Source: Comamonadaceae bacterium UBA2121 (GTDB lineage: Bacteria; Pseudomonadota; Gammaproteobacteria; Burkholderiales; Burkholderiaceae_C). From it: DNA of 64,000 bases. This document shows, in pieces, positions 45,545 to 52,901 of this stretch (its first letter is position 1; every line of letters starts with the position of its first letter). The notes beneath the pieces are model-generated. The model made no database searches. It saw only the letters and a program-made list of their open reading frames with translations, and was not told the DNA's origin. Location of the stretch: the NCBI GenBank assembly GCA_002331385.1, contig DCYB01000007.1:124001-188000 (forward strand), written 5' to 3'. The position numbers were made by a program, and so were the translations under genes.

Positions 45545-46458
45545 AATTCTCCGTATTCCAGATCAGCCGCCGCGGTGGCCGCGAAAAGAACGAAGACCGG
45601 ATGGGGTACTGCTACACCCGCGAAGCCGGGTTGTTCCTGCTCGCTGACGGCATGGGCGGTCACCCTGAAGGCGAAGTGGCTGCGCAGATCGCCATCCAGA
45701 CGATCTCTGCCCTCTTCCAGCGCGAGGCGCGACCACGTCTGGCCGATGTGCCGACCTTTCTGACCGCCGCACTGCTGGCCGCACACCACCAGATTTTGCG
45801 CTACACCAGCGACCGCGCACTGGGCGACTCGCCGCGCACCACGCTGGTGGCTGCGGTGGTGCAGGATGGCTGCGCCACATGGATTCACTGTGGCGATTCG
45901 CGCCTGTATCTGGTGCGTGCTGGACAGGTGATCACACGCACTCGCGATCACTCCTATCTGGAGTTGCGCAACGCTTCCTTCCAGGGATTGGAAAACGTGA
46001 ACCGCAACGTGCTGTTCACCTGCCTCGGCTCGCCGTCCAAGCCGGTGTTCGACCTGAGCGATGCGACGCATCTGGAACAAGGCGATCGTCTGCTGTTGTG
46101 CTCCGACGGCCTGTGGGGATCGCTCGACGACGAGGTGATCGCGCATGAAATAACCCGCCAGATCGTGTCCGAATCGGTCCCGCTGCTCGTAGAGGCCGCG
46201 CTGCGCGAAGCAGGCAGCGCCAGCGACAACGTCACCGTCGTGGCGATGGAGTGGGAAACGCCCGACCAGTTCGCCTCCACGCTCGGCATCTCGACCGACA
46301 GCATCAGCGACGGGGTCTTCGCCTCGACCATTCAGGCAGGCCTGATGGATGGCGGCCTCTCCGACGATCTGGACGAGCTCGACGATGAAGCCATCGAACG
46401 CTCGATCGCCGAGATCAACGAAGCCATACGCCGCAGTTCAGCTTCGCGAAAGTTGTAG
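45541..46458 (+). CDS. PP2C-family serine/threonine phosphatase
   Basis: A 305-residue metal-dependent phosphatase. Motifs in order: GGREKNEDRMGY, LLADGMGGHPEGEVAA, SPRTTLVAAVV, IHCGDSRLYLVR, TRDHSY, LLLCSDGLWG and SDNVTVVAMEW. All the metal-binding aspartates are present. An acidic C-terminal tail (SDDLDELDDEAIERSIAEIN) of about 60 residues is additional. ATGA overlap with the upstream kinase gene implies coupled synthesis and opposed activities on the same targets. Confidence 0.92.
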   Translation: MKFSVFQISRRGGREKNEDRMGYCYTREAGLFLLADGMGGHPEGEVAAQIAIQTISALFQREARPRLADVPTFLTAALLAAHHQILRYTSDRALGDSPRTTLVAAVVQDGCATWIHCGDSRLYLVRAGQVITRTRDHSYLELRNASFQGLENVNRNVLFTCLGSPSKPVFDLSDATHLEQGDRLLLCSDGLWGSLDDEVIAHEITRQIVSESVPLLVEAALREAGSASDNVTVVAMEWETPDQFASTLGISTDSISDGVFASTIQAGLMDGGLSDDLDELDDEAIERSIAEINEAIRRSSASRKL

Positions 46459-46623
46459 AGTAGACGTTTTCGCATCTGCAGACTTGCGCGCGCCACGCCG
46501 CCGGCAAGGCAATGGACGCAGCGCCGGGCGCATCCGAAGGATGTCCCCCACTATGGATGGCTGCGCCACAGGGCATGAAGCCTGAACGAATCACAAACCC
46601 GCTCGCATGACTGCGTCTACGCC

Positions 46624-47355
46624 ATGAACAACACTCCATTCCAGCGCATTGGCCGCACCAACGACTCGCTGCGCAACGTGCGCATCACGCGCCACTACAC
46701 CATGCACGCCGAAGGCTCGGTGCTGATCGAGTTTGGCCACACCAAAGTGCTGTGTACCGCCTCGGTGGAAGAACGCGTGCCGCCCCACAAGCGCGGCAGC
46801 GGTGAAGGCTGGCTGACGGCGGAATACGGCATGCTGCCCCGCTCCACCCACACCCGCAGTGACCGCGAAGCCGCGCGCGGCAAACAAACCGGGCGCACGC
46901 AGGAGATCCAGCGTCTCATCGGTCGCAGCCTGCGCGCCGCATTCGATCTCAAGCTGCTGGGCGAGCGCACCATCCAGCTCGACTGCGACGTGCTGCAGGC
47001 CGATGGCGGCACCCGCACCGCCGCCATCACCGGTGCCTGGGTCGCTGCACACGACGCGGTGACGCAGTTGCTCGACAAGGGCCTGCTCACGCAAACGCCC
47101 ATCATCGCGGAGGTGGCGGCGATCTCGGTCGGCATCGTCGACACCCAACCCATGCTCGATCTGGAGTACCGCGAAGACGTCGCCTGCGACACCGACATGA
47201 ACGTCGTCATGACCGGCGCTGGTCACTTCATCGAAGTGCAAGGCACGGCAGAAGGCGCGGCCTTCTCGCGCAAGGAAATGGACCAGCTACTGAATCTGGC
47301 GGAAAAAGGCATCGGCGAATTGATCGCCCTGCAAAAGCAGGCCCTCGCGGCTTGA
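46624..47355 (+). CDS. rph: Ribonuclease PH
   Basis: A 243-residue phosphorolytic exoribonuclease trimming tRNA 3' ends. Blocks: AEGSVLIEFGHTKVLCTASVEE, EGWLTAEYGMLPRSTHTR, RGKQTGRTQEIQRLIGRSLRAAFD, LQADGGTRTAAITGAWVA and DLEYREDVACDTDMNVVMTG. Full length, unlike the frameshifted E. coli K-12 copy. It is 109 bp upstream of rdgB. Confidence 0.96.
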   Translation: MNNTPFQRIGRTNDSLRNVRITRHYTMHAEGSVLIEFGHTKVLCTASVEERVPPHKRGSGEGWLTAEYGMLPRSTHTRSDREAARGKQTGRTQEIQRLIGRSLRAAFDLKLLGERTIQLDCDVLQADGGTRTAAITGAWVAAHDAVTQLLDKGLLTQTPIIAEVAAISVGIVDTQPMLDLEYREDVACDTDMNVVMTGAGHFIEVQGTAEGAAFSRKEMDQLLNLAEKGIGELIALQKQALAA

Positions 47356-47464
47356 ACCGCGCAGCGCCGCCTCCACCGCCAGCCCACTCCCGCGCCCGGC
47401 GAACCGGCGGCACAACCACCGGGGAAACACCGTCGAAGCCATCCGGCTTCCTGACTTCAAGATT

Positions 47465-48076
47465 ATGAAAATCGTTCTCGCATCCAACAACAAGGGCAAA
47501 CTGGCCGAGCTCCAATCCATGCTCGAACCCCTCGGCGTGGAGCTCATTCCCCAATCGCAACTCTTTACCGGAGAAGCCGAGGAGCCTTTCCACACCTTCG
47601 TGGAAAACGCCCTCGCCAAGGCCCGCTTCGCAGCGGAAAAAACCGGGCTTCCCGCCATTGCGGACGACGCCGGCATGTGCGTGGAAGCCTTCGACGGACA
47701 ACCCGGCGTGCAGACGGCGTACTACGCCACGCAATTCGGCTACGAAAAGAGCGACGCAAACAACGTACGCGCCTTGCTCGAACAGATGGCCGCCATCGAC
47801 AACCGGCGCGCCACCATGGTCAGTACCCTCGTGGCCGTGCGCAGCGCGCAAGACCCCGAGCCGTTGATTGCCGTGGGCCGCGTGCGCGGCGAGATCACGC
47901 GCGAGCCCAAGGGCAGCAATGGCTTTGGCTTCGATCCGGTGATGTTCATCCCGGAGCTCGGACACACGTTTGCCCAATTGCCTGCGGTGGTGAAAAATTC
48001 CTACAGCCACCGCGGGCGCGCCACGCAGCAGTTGCTTGATTTGCTGCGCGAGAACTGGCTCCAGAACCAGCACTGA
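47465..48076 (+). CDS. rdgB: dITP/XTP pyrophosphatase RdgB
   Basis: A 203-residue house-cleaning NTPase that hydrolyses ITP, dITP and XTP. Family motifs: IVLASNNKGKLAELQSML, ADDAGMCVEAFDGQPGVQTA and GSNGFGFDPVMFIPELGHTFAQL. It lies between rph and hemW in the same orientation, a conserved trio. Confidence 0.95.
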   Translation: MKIVLASNNKGKLAELQSMLEPLGVELIPQSQLFTGEAEEPFHTFVENALAKARFAAEKTGLPAIADDAGMCVEAFDGQPGVQTAYYATQFGYEKSDANNVRALLEQMAAIDNRRATMVSTLVAVRSAQDPEPLIAVGRVRGEITREPKGSNGFGFDPVMFIPELGHTFAQLPAVVKNSYSHRGRATQQLLDLLRENWLQNQH

Positions 48077-48105
48077 TATCACCCGAAGAACGCCCCGCGA
48101 GCCCG

Positions 48106-49359
48106 ATGAGCATCCCGATTCTTCCCGCCGATGCGGCCCACCCTACCGCTGGCAAGCCGTTGCGCTCCTTGCAGGACTACATGCGTGCCGGCGTATTGCA
48201 CCTGCAAAGCCTGCCGCCCTTGTCGCTGTATATCCACTTGCCGTGGTGTCTGAAAAAGTGCCCCTATTGCGATTTCAACTCGCACGAATTGCGCACACCA
48301 AGCAGCGAGGGCGTTGCCCCCGAGGCCCGCTACATCGACGCACTCATGGCCGATCTGGAAGCCGCGTTGCCGCTCATCTGGGGCCGCACGGTGCACAGCA
48401 TCTTCATCGGCGGCGGCACGCCGAGCCTGTTCTCGCCCCAAAGCATCGACCGCTTGCTGAGCGACGTGCGTGCGCGCCTGCGTCTGGAAGCGGATTGCGA
48501 AATCACGATGGAGGCGAACCCCGGTACCTTCGAGAAGAACCGTTTTCGCGCCTATCGTGCGGCGGGCGTGACGCGGCTGTCCATTGGCGTGCAAAGCTTC
48601 GACGACCGCTTCCTGACTGCCCTCGGGCGCGTTCATGATCGCGCGCAGGCGCTGGCTGCCGTGGAAGAAGCGGCGCAGTCATTCGATACCTTCAATCTGG
48701 ACATCATGTATGCGTTGCCCGGTCAAAGCCTGCTCGATCTGGAGCGTGACCTGCACACCGCCTTGTCGTTCGCGCCGCCGCATCTTTCGGTGTATCACCT
48801 GACGATCGAGCCGAACACCTATTTCGCCAAGTTTCCGCCTGTCGTTCCAGACGACGACTCGGCCTACGCCATGCTCGACCGCATCACCGAGCTGACTGGC
48901 GCGGCCGACATGCGCCGCTACGAAATTTCGGCCTACGCACGCACCCACCATGCGTGCCGGCACAACACCAATTACTGGCAATTTGGTGACTATCTCGGTA
49001 TCGGGGCCGGTGCGCACAGCAAGCTGAGTTTCGCTCACCGCGTCGTGCGCCAGTCCCGCCTGCGCGACCCGGAGCGCTACATGGAAGGCGCGCTGGCCGG
49101 TCAAGCCGTGGCGCAGGACGACGATGTGCGCCGCGCCGATCTGCCGTTCGAATACATGCTGAACGCGCTGCGTCTGCGAGACGGTTTTTCCATCACGGAC
49201 TATCTGGAGCGCACTGGAACGCCGCTGTCCACCATCGATGCGGGACTGAAGAAGGCAGAGTCCAAGGGGCTCATTACACGCACCGGCATGCACGTGCAGC
49301 CGACCGAACGCGGTTTTGATTTTTTGAGCGATCTGCAATCCATCTTTCTCGCTGCGTAA
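48106..49359 (+). CDS. hemW: HemW, radical SAM heme chaperone
   Basis: A 417-residue radical-SAM protein formerly labelled coproporphyrinogen III oxidase-like. The cluster motif is WCLKKCPYCDF (Cys48, Cys52, Cys55 from this start). The extra cysteine of HemN that is needed for oxidase activity is not there, so heme insertion into respiratory enzymes is the likely role. FIGGGTPSLF, MEANPGTFE and SIGVQSFDD follow. The start at 48106 gives an N-terminal extension of about 35 residues, usual in this group. Confidence 0.92.
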   Translation: MSIPILPADAAHPTAGKPLRSLQDYMRAGVLHLQSLPPLSLYIHLPWCLKKCPYCDFNSHELRTPSSEGVAPEARYIDALMADLEAALPLIWGRTVHSIFIGGGTPSLFSPQSIDRLLSDVRARLRLEADCEITMEANPGTFEKNRFRAYRAAGVTRLSIGVQSFDDRFLTALGRVHDRAQALAAVEEAAQSFDTFNLDIMYALPGQSLLDLERDLHTALSFAPPHLSVYHLTIEPNTYFAKFPPVVPDDDSAYAMLDRITELTGAADMRRYEISAYARTHHACRHNTNYWQFGDYLGIGAGAHSKLSFAHRVVRQSRLRDPERYMEGALAGQAVAQDDDVRRADLPFEYMLNALRLRDGFSITDYLERTGTPLSTIDAGLKKAESKGLITRTGMHVQPTERGFDFLSDLQSIFLAA

Positions 49360-49386
49360 GCGGCACGACACCGCCCCGCCCTCGAC

Positions 49387-49740
49387 TTACCCGCAGCGCG
49401 CCTTCACGATCTTGCCGCTGGCATCCAGCTCCAGGTTCAAACGCTGCGGATCCACCTCTTGCGTGACCGCCTGACCGGGACGCAACACACGCGCCATGCG
49501 CGCACCGGACCGCACGCGCGCCTTCTCGGTCACGCTCACTGTGGCCGATTGCCCAACCGCCCATTGCGCAGCGCCCGCATTGCAGATATTGCCCACGGGT
49601 GCCGTTGATGCGCCAATGGCTGGCGGCGGGCGCATTTCTGCGGGCGATGGCGGCGGCGTTGTGGTGGGCGAGAAAGAAGAGCAACCCGCCAGAAGGACGA
49701 GCGCGCCGATCGCAACAACGTGAATGGTCTGCTTGCGCAT
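49387..49740 (-). CDS. I78-family peptidase inhibitor lipoprotein
   Basis: A 117-residue lipoprotein: MRKQTIHVVAIGALVLLAGC gives a lipobox LAGC at Cys20. After a Pro/Thr linker the domain has CNAGAAQWAVGQ, ARMARVLRPGQAVTQEVDPQRLN and LDASGKIVKARC, the I78 (potato inhibitor I-like) pattern; the two cysteines likely pair. The I78 family is defined by an inhibitor of serine peptidases. The start at 49740 has AGGAGA upstream and decides against a longer frame to 49875. Confidence 0.8.
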   Translation of the reverse strand: MRKQTIHVVAIGALVLLAGCSSFSPTTTPPPSPAEMRPPPAIGASTAPVGNICNAGAAQWAVGQSATVSVTEKARVRSGARMARVLRPGQAVTQEVDPQRLNLELDASGKIVKARCG

Positions 49741-49861
49741 GGTGGTGACTTCTCCTGTGAAATGCGTGGGGAGGGGAGGCATTGCGCACGCCCGAAGCGC
49801 GCAGCCTGCCTCCGCAATGGTATGTCCCTGTCGCTGTGAACAAGCGTAAGTTACACGACCA

Positions 49862-51262
49862 TCAGCGCATTGCAAACAGCTCGTGGTGAAGCCGCCAACG
49901 CCGCCCGCCCTCTGCGCGACAGGCGCGGCGCATGCTGAGCACCAGACCTTGCGGCCCGCACAGCCAGATATCGAGCGGTTTGCGACCGGCCCGTTGCAGA
50001 TCGTTTGCGCTCAATCGCTCGCCCGCCGCCTCGTCATGCACCACCAGTTGTACCGGCTGCGCAGCGTTGGCACACAACTGGCGCAGACGCGGCAGCAACG
50101 GGTCTTCTGCCGCATGGCGCGTGCAGTAATGCATCTCGGTGGATGGCGCGCCCTGCGGCTTATCACCGCTGCCCAGCACATCACGCTGACGCGCCTCCAG
50201 CAAGGCGATGAACGGCGTTACGCCCACGCCGGCTCCAATCCACACCTGTTCGCGTGAAGGGCTGCCTTGTGCATCGAATGCACCGTAAGGCCCTTCCACA
50301 GTCACCACCTGTCCTTCTGACAGCCGGTGTGCAAGCGAGCCGGTGAAGTCGCCCAAAGGCTTGATGACGAAGCGCACCAGCGCCTCGCCTGCGGCGGTGG
50401 TGCCCAGGGCATCGGGCGCGCTCGCAATCGTGAATGGATGAGCTCCCTCGATCCACGCAAACGACACGAAGGCAAACTGTCCCGGCATGTGCCCTTGCCA
50501 GGTCGACGGCATGGCGCACACCACTTCGAGCGGCGAATGTGCCTCGCTTGGTCCCAGCAAACGAACGGAATGGACATGCGCCCGGTGCGTACGTGCTTTG
50601 CCGATTCCGCCCAACAGCGAGATCACTGACGCGAGCGCACCCGCCGCAAACAGTCCGGCCATCAACAGTCCCAGCGGTTGCGCCCAATAGGCCTGCGGCA
50701 TCAGCAGGATGGAGTGCAGCGCCAACGCCAGAAAGATCACCGGCATGACGCGGTGCGTCCAGCGCCAGTTGCGGTAGTTCAGCAGGCGCTGCCACAACGT
50801 CAGCACCAGCAAGGCCATCAGGATGTAGAACGCGATCTCGCCGATGTCCTTGGCCGATGACCGCCATTGCACGGCCCAGGGCAGAACAACGTCGCGTGCG
50901 GGCCTTCCCGCCGTGGACCAGACGTCCTTGATGAAGCTGCCGGACTCCTTGGCGCCCCAATGCATCAAGGCAAAAACGCCCGCGCCAATGCCCGCCCATT
51001 TATGCAGGCGGTACACCTGGTCCATGCCACCCAGAAGCCGCTCCATCCAGGGCAGACGCAATGCCAGCACCATGATGAACGCCATGAGGCCGATGCTCAA
51101 TACACCGCTCAGATTCAAGACCAGTTGACGCAAGCGCCAGACACCCGACGCCTGCCCCTCTGCATTCACCAACGGAAGCACGTCCCACGGCGGTGGAGCA
51201 AGAATCAGCCAGGCGGCGAGCAGTCCTCCCAGGAACAGCCCCAAAGCCAATGGTTTGCGCAC
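49862..51262 (-). CDS. Ferric reductase-like transmembrane flavoprotein (FRE/NOX-type)
   Basis: A 466-residue protein with about six N-terminal helices and a cytoplasmic ferredoxin-NADP reductase-like module. Histidines for two hemes are in YRLHKWAGIGAGVFALMHWG and WTHRVMPVIFLALALHSILL. FAD binding is HPFTIASAP; NAD(P)H binding is WIGAGVGVTPFIALLEAR and the C-terminal WLCGPQGL. It would pass electrons from NAD(P)H across the membrane to metal or oxygen. It lies 76 bp downstream of a PepSY gene on the same strand, probably one operon, next to the two-component genes. Confidence 0.87.
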   Translation of the reverse strand: MRKPLALGLFLGGLLAAWLILAPPPWDVLPLVNAEGQASGVWRLRQLVLNLSGVLSIGLMAFIMVLALRLPWMERLLGGMDQVYRLHKWAGIGAGVFALMHWGAKESGSFIKDVWSTAGRPARDVVLPWAVQWRSSAKDIGEIAFYILMALLVLTLWQRLLNYRNWRWTHRVMPVIFLALALHSILLMPQAYWAQPLGLLMAGLFAAGALASVISLLGGIGKARTHRAHVHSVRLLGPSEAHSPLEVVCAMPSTWQGHMPGQFAFVSFAWIEGAHPFTIASAPDALGTTAAGEALVRFVIKPLGDFTGSLAHRLSEGQVVTVEGPYGAFDAQGSPSREQVWIGAGVGVTPFIALLEARQRDVLGSGDKPQGAPSTEMHYCTRHAAEDPLLPRLRQLCANAAQPVQLVVHDEAAGERLSANDLQRAGRKPLDIWLCGPQGLVLSMRRACRAEGGRRWRLHHELFAMR

Positions 51263-51338
51263 TTTTCTACCCTCCTTTCTTCATTGTCGAAAGGCGTGCC
51301 GCCCGCCATGAACAGCGAGCAGGCATGCCCGGGTGGTG

Positions 51339-51671
51339 TCATCGTGTCTTGACGTGCTCTACGGCGCCCGTCGATGCATTCACATACAGCTTCAGGCGTT
51401 TGCCTTGCGCGTCGCTGGCTTTCACTTCGTAGCGGCCATCGTCCCATTCGATCTCGCGCACATCGCGGTAACCTGCGGCTTGCACCTTGTTGAAAATCTG
51501 TCCGATGTCGAGCACCGGCGTCACTTGAGGGGCCGCATTGGGTGCTGCGGGTTGGGCTGCCATCTGCGCGCTGGCGATACCGCCGATGCCGGCCAATGCC
51601 GCAGCCAGAGCAAGGGAAGCGGCGACGCGACCGGCGTTGTTCTGCGAGAAAATAGGATGTTGCTTAAACAT
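51339..51671 (-). CDS. PepSY domain periplasmic protein
   Basis: A 110-residue secreted protein: signal peptide with AASLALAAALAGIGGIASAQ, then a single PepSY unit (IGQIFNKVQAAGYRDVREIEWDDGRYEVKA ... LKLYVNASTGAVE; long parts abbreviated by position, residues 54-105). PepSY proteins are small periplasmic modulators or sensors. It heads the ferric-reductase-like gene and is divergent from the PepSY-response regulator-sensor operon, with a PhoP-box-like repeat facing it. Confidence 0.82.
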   Translation of the reverse strand: MFKQHPIFSQNNAGRVAASLALAAALAGIGGIASAQMAAQPAAPNAAPQVTPVLDIGQIFNKVQAAGYRDVREIEWDDGRYEVKASDAQGKRLKLYVNASTGAVEHVKTR

Positions 51672-51742
51672 GAAGACTCCTTGATCAGTGGTTGAAAGGG
51701 CGATGGTCGTGATCGATGCTCACCAATCACCGCCTGAAGGAA

Positions 51743-51776
51743 ATTGTTCAAAAACCAGGGTGAAGACAAGCTGAAC
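51743..51776 (-). promoter_or_regulatory. PhoP-box-like repeat and -10 for the minus-strand PepSY gene
   Basis: On the minus strand GTTCAG (51776-51771), 5-nt spacer, CTTCAC (51765-51760), then 11 nt to a -10-like AACAAT (51748-51743). This half-site spacing and distance mimic PhoP-activated promoters; the match is imperfect. Confidence 0.4.
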
Positions 51777-51781
51777 CAATC

Positions 51782-51815
51782 GTTCATCGCTGGTTCATGT
51801 CGCATTCGCTATAAA
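51782..51815 (+). promoter_or_regulatory. PhoP-box-like direct repeat and -10 for the PepSY-RR-HK operon
   Basis: A perfect direct repeat GTTCAT-CGCTG-GTTCAT (51782-51798, 11-bp period) is followed after 11 nt by TATAAA (51810-51815). It replaces the -35 element, as in promoters activated by PhoP-type regulators, and lies 44 nt before the PepSY start at 51859. Confidence 0.6.
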
Positions 51816-51858
51816 CAAAGGGTTCGTTTTCAGCCGCTTGGGCTACGACCTCCGCACC

Positions 51859-52230
51859 ATGCTTCCTCGCACCTCCACGCCCACCACAGCGCGATTCCGC
51901 AAGGGATTGGCGGTGTTGGCGTCGTCCCTGTTGATGGCGGGGCTGTGGCTGACCGGCATGGTGCCTGCCACCAGCGCGCATGCGGATGAAAGCGACCACG
52001 AGATGGCGCGCCGCGCGCTGCGTGAAGGCAAGGTCATGCCGCTGCGCGCAGTGCTCGACAAGGTGGAAAAAGAATTCAAAGGCCAAGTGCTCGAAGTAGA
52101 GCTGGAGCACGACGATGGCCGTTTCATCTACGAGATCAAGATGCTCGGCGATCAGGGCATGCTCTCGAAGCTGAAGGTGGATGCGGCCACGGGGCAGATT
52201 CTCAAGATCAAACAGAAACGAAAGCACTGA
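51859..52230 (+). CDS. PepSY domain protein, first gene of the two-component operon
   Basis: A 123-residue exported protein with a signal peptide (LAVLASSLLMAGLWLTGMVPATSAHA) and one PepSY unit: MARRALREGKVMPLRAVLDKVEK, VLEVELEHDDGRFIYEIKML, LKVDAATGQILKIKQKRKH. It shares TGATG with the response regulator start, so all three genes are coupled. A periplasmic PepSY protein in such a unit may modulate the sensor, which is inference. ATG at 51859 is preferred over an upstream TTG at 51838; neither has a good SD. Confidence 0.85.
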   Translation: MLPRTSTPTTARFRKGLAVLASSLLMAGLWLTGMVPATSAHADESDHEMARRALREGKVMPLRAVLDKVEKEFKGQVLEVELEHDDGRFIYEIKMLGDQGMLSKLKVDAATGQILKIKQKRKH

Positions 52231-52901
52231 TGCGCATTCTTCTGGTCGAAGACGAACCCACCTTGCAGACGCAACTCGCGCAGGCGTTGCAATCGGCCAA
52301 TCACACGGTCGAAACAGCCAGCGACGGAGCCAGCGCCCAATATCTGGGCGAGGTGGAAAACTTCGATGCCGCCATCCTCGACCTGGGCTTGCCGGTCGTC
52401 GACGGCCTGACCGTGCTGCGCCACTGGCGCGCAGCAGGACGCACGATGCCCGTGCTGATCCTGACGGCACGCAGCGCCTGGCACGAGAAAGTGGCGGGCA
52501 TGGACGCGGGCGCAGACGACTATCTGTCCAAGCCTTTTCACATGGAAGAGTTGCTGGCGCGCCTGCGTGCGCTGCTGCGCCGACTCGGGTCGCAATCGAG
52601 TGCAGAGTGGCAATGCGGTCCCATTCGTCTCGACACACGACAAGCGCGCGTGCTGATCGATGGACAACCGCTCGCCCTCACCAGCCATGAGTTCAAGATT
52701 CTGGAGTTGCTCATGCAGCGTGTGGGCGAAGTGCACTCCCGCACCGAACTCTACGAACACATCTATCCCAACGACAGCGAGCGCGACTCCAACACCATCG
52801 AAGTATTCATTGGCCGCCTGCGCAAGAAGCTGCCTGCGGGCTGCATCGAAACCGTGCGCGGCATGGGCTATCGCATGGTGGACCCGAGCGCGAACGCATG
52901 A
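52230..52901 (+). CDS. OmpR/PhoP-family response regulator
   Basis: A 223-residue regulator. Receiver: MRILLVEDEP with the acidic pocket, phospho-acceptor Asp51 in AAILDLGLPVVDGL, T in LTARS and the lysine in DYLSKPF. The C-terminal winged helix has LTSHEFKILELLMQRVGEVHSR and IEVFIGRLRKKLPAGCIETVRGMGYRM. Best likeness is the PhoP/QseB branch. It is coupled to PepSY upstream and the sensor downstream (4-bp overlap); direct GTTCAT repeats before the operon are candidate self-binding sites. Confidence 0.93.
   Translation: MRILLVEDEPTLQTQLAQALQSANHTVETASDGASAQYLGEVENFDAAILDLGLPVVDGLTVLRHWRAAGRTMPVLILTARSAWHEKVAGMDAGADDYLSKPFHMEELLARLRALLRRLGSQSSAEWQCGPIRLDTRQARVLIDGQPLALTSHEFKILELLMQRVGEVHSRTELYEHIYPNDSERDSNTIEVFIGRLRKKLPAGCIETVRGMGYRMVDPSANA

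Noticed and set aside
48079..49371. Minus-strand frames of 185 and 230 codons opposite hemW
   Set aside because: hemW is unmistakable with its radical-SAM motif; the opposite frames have shadow composition only.
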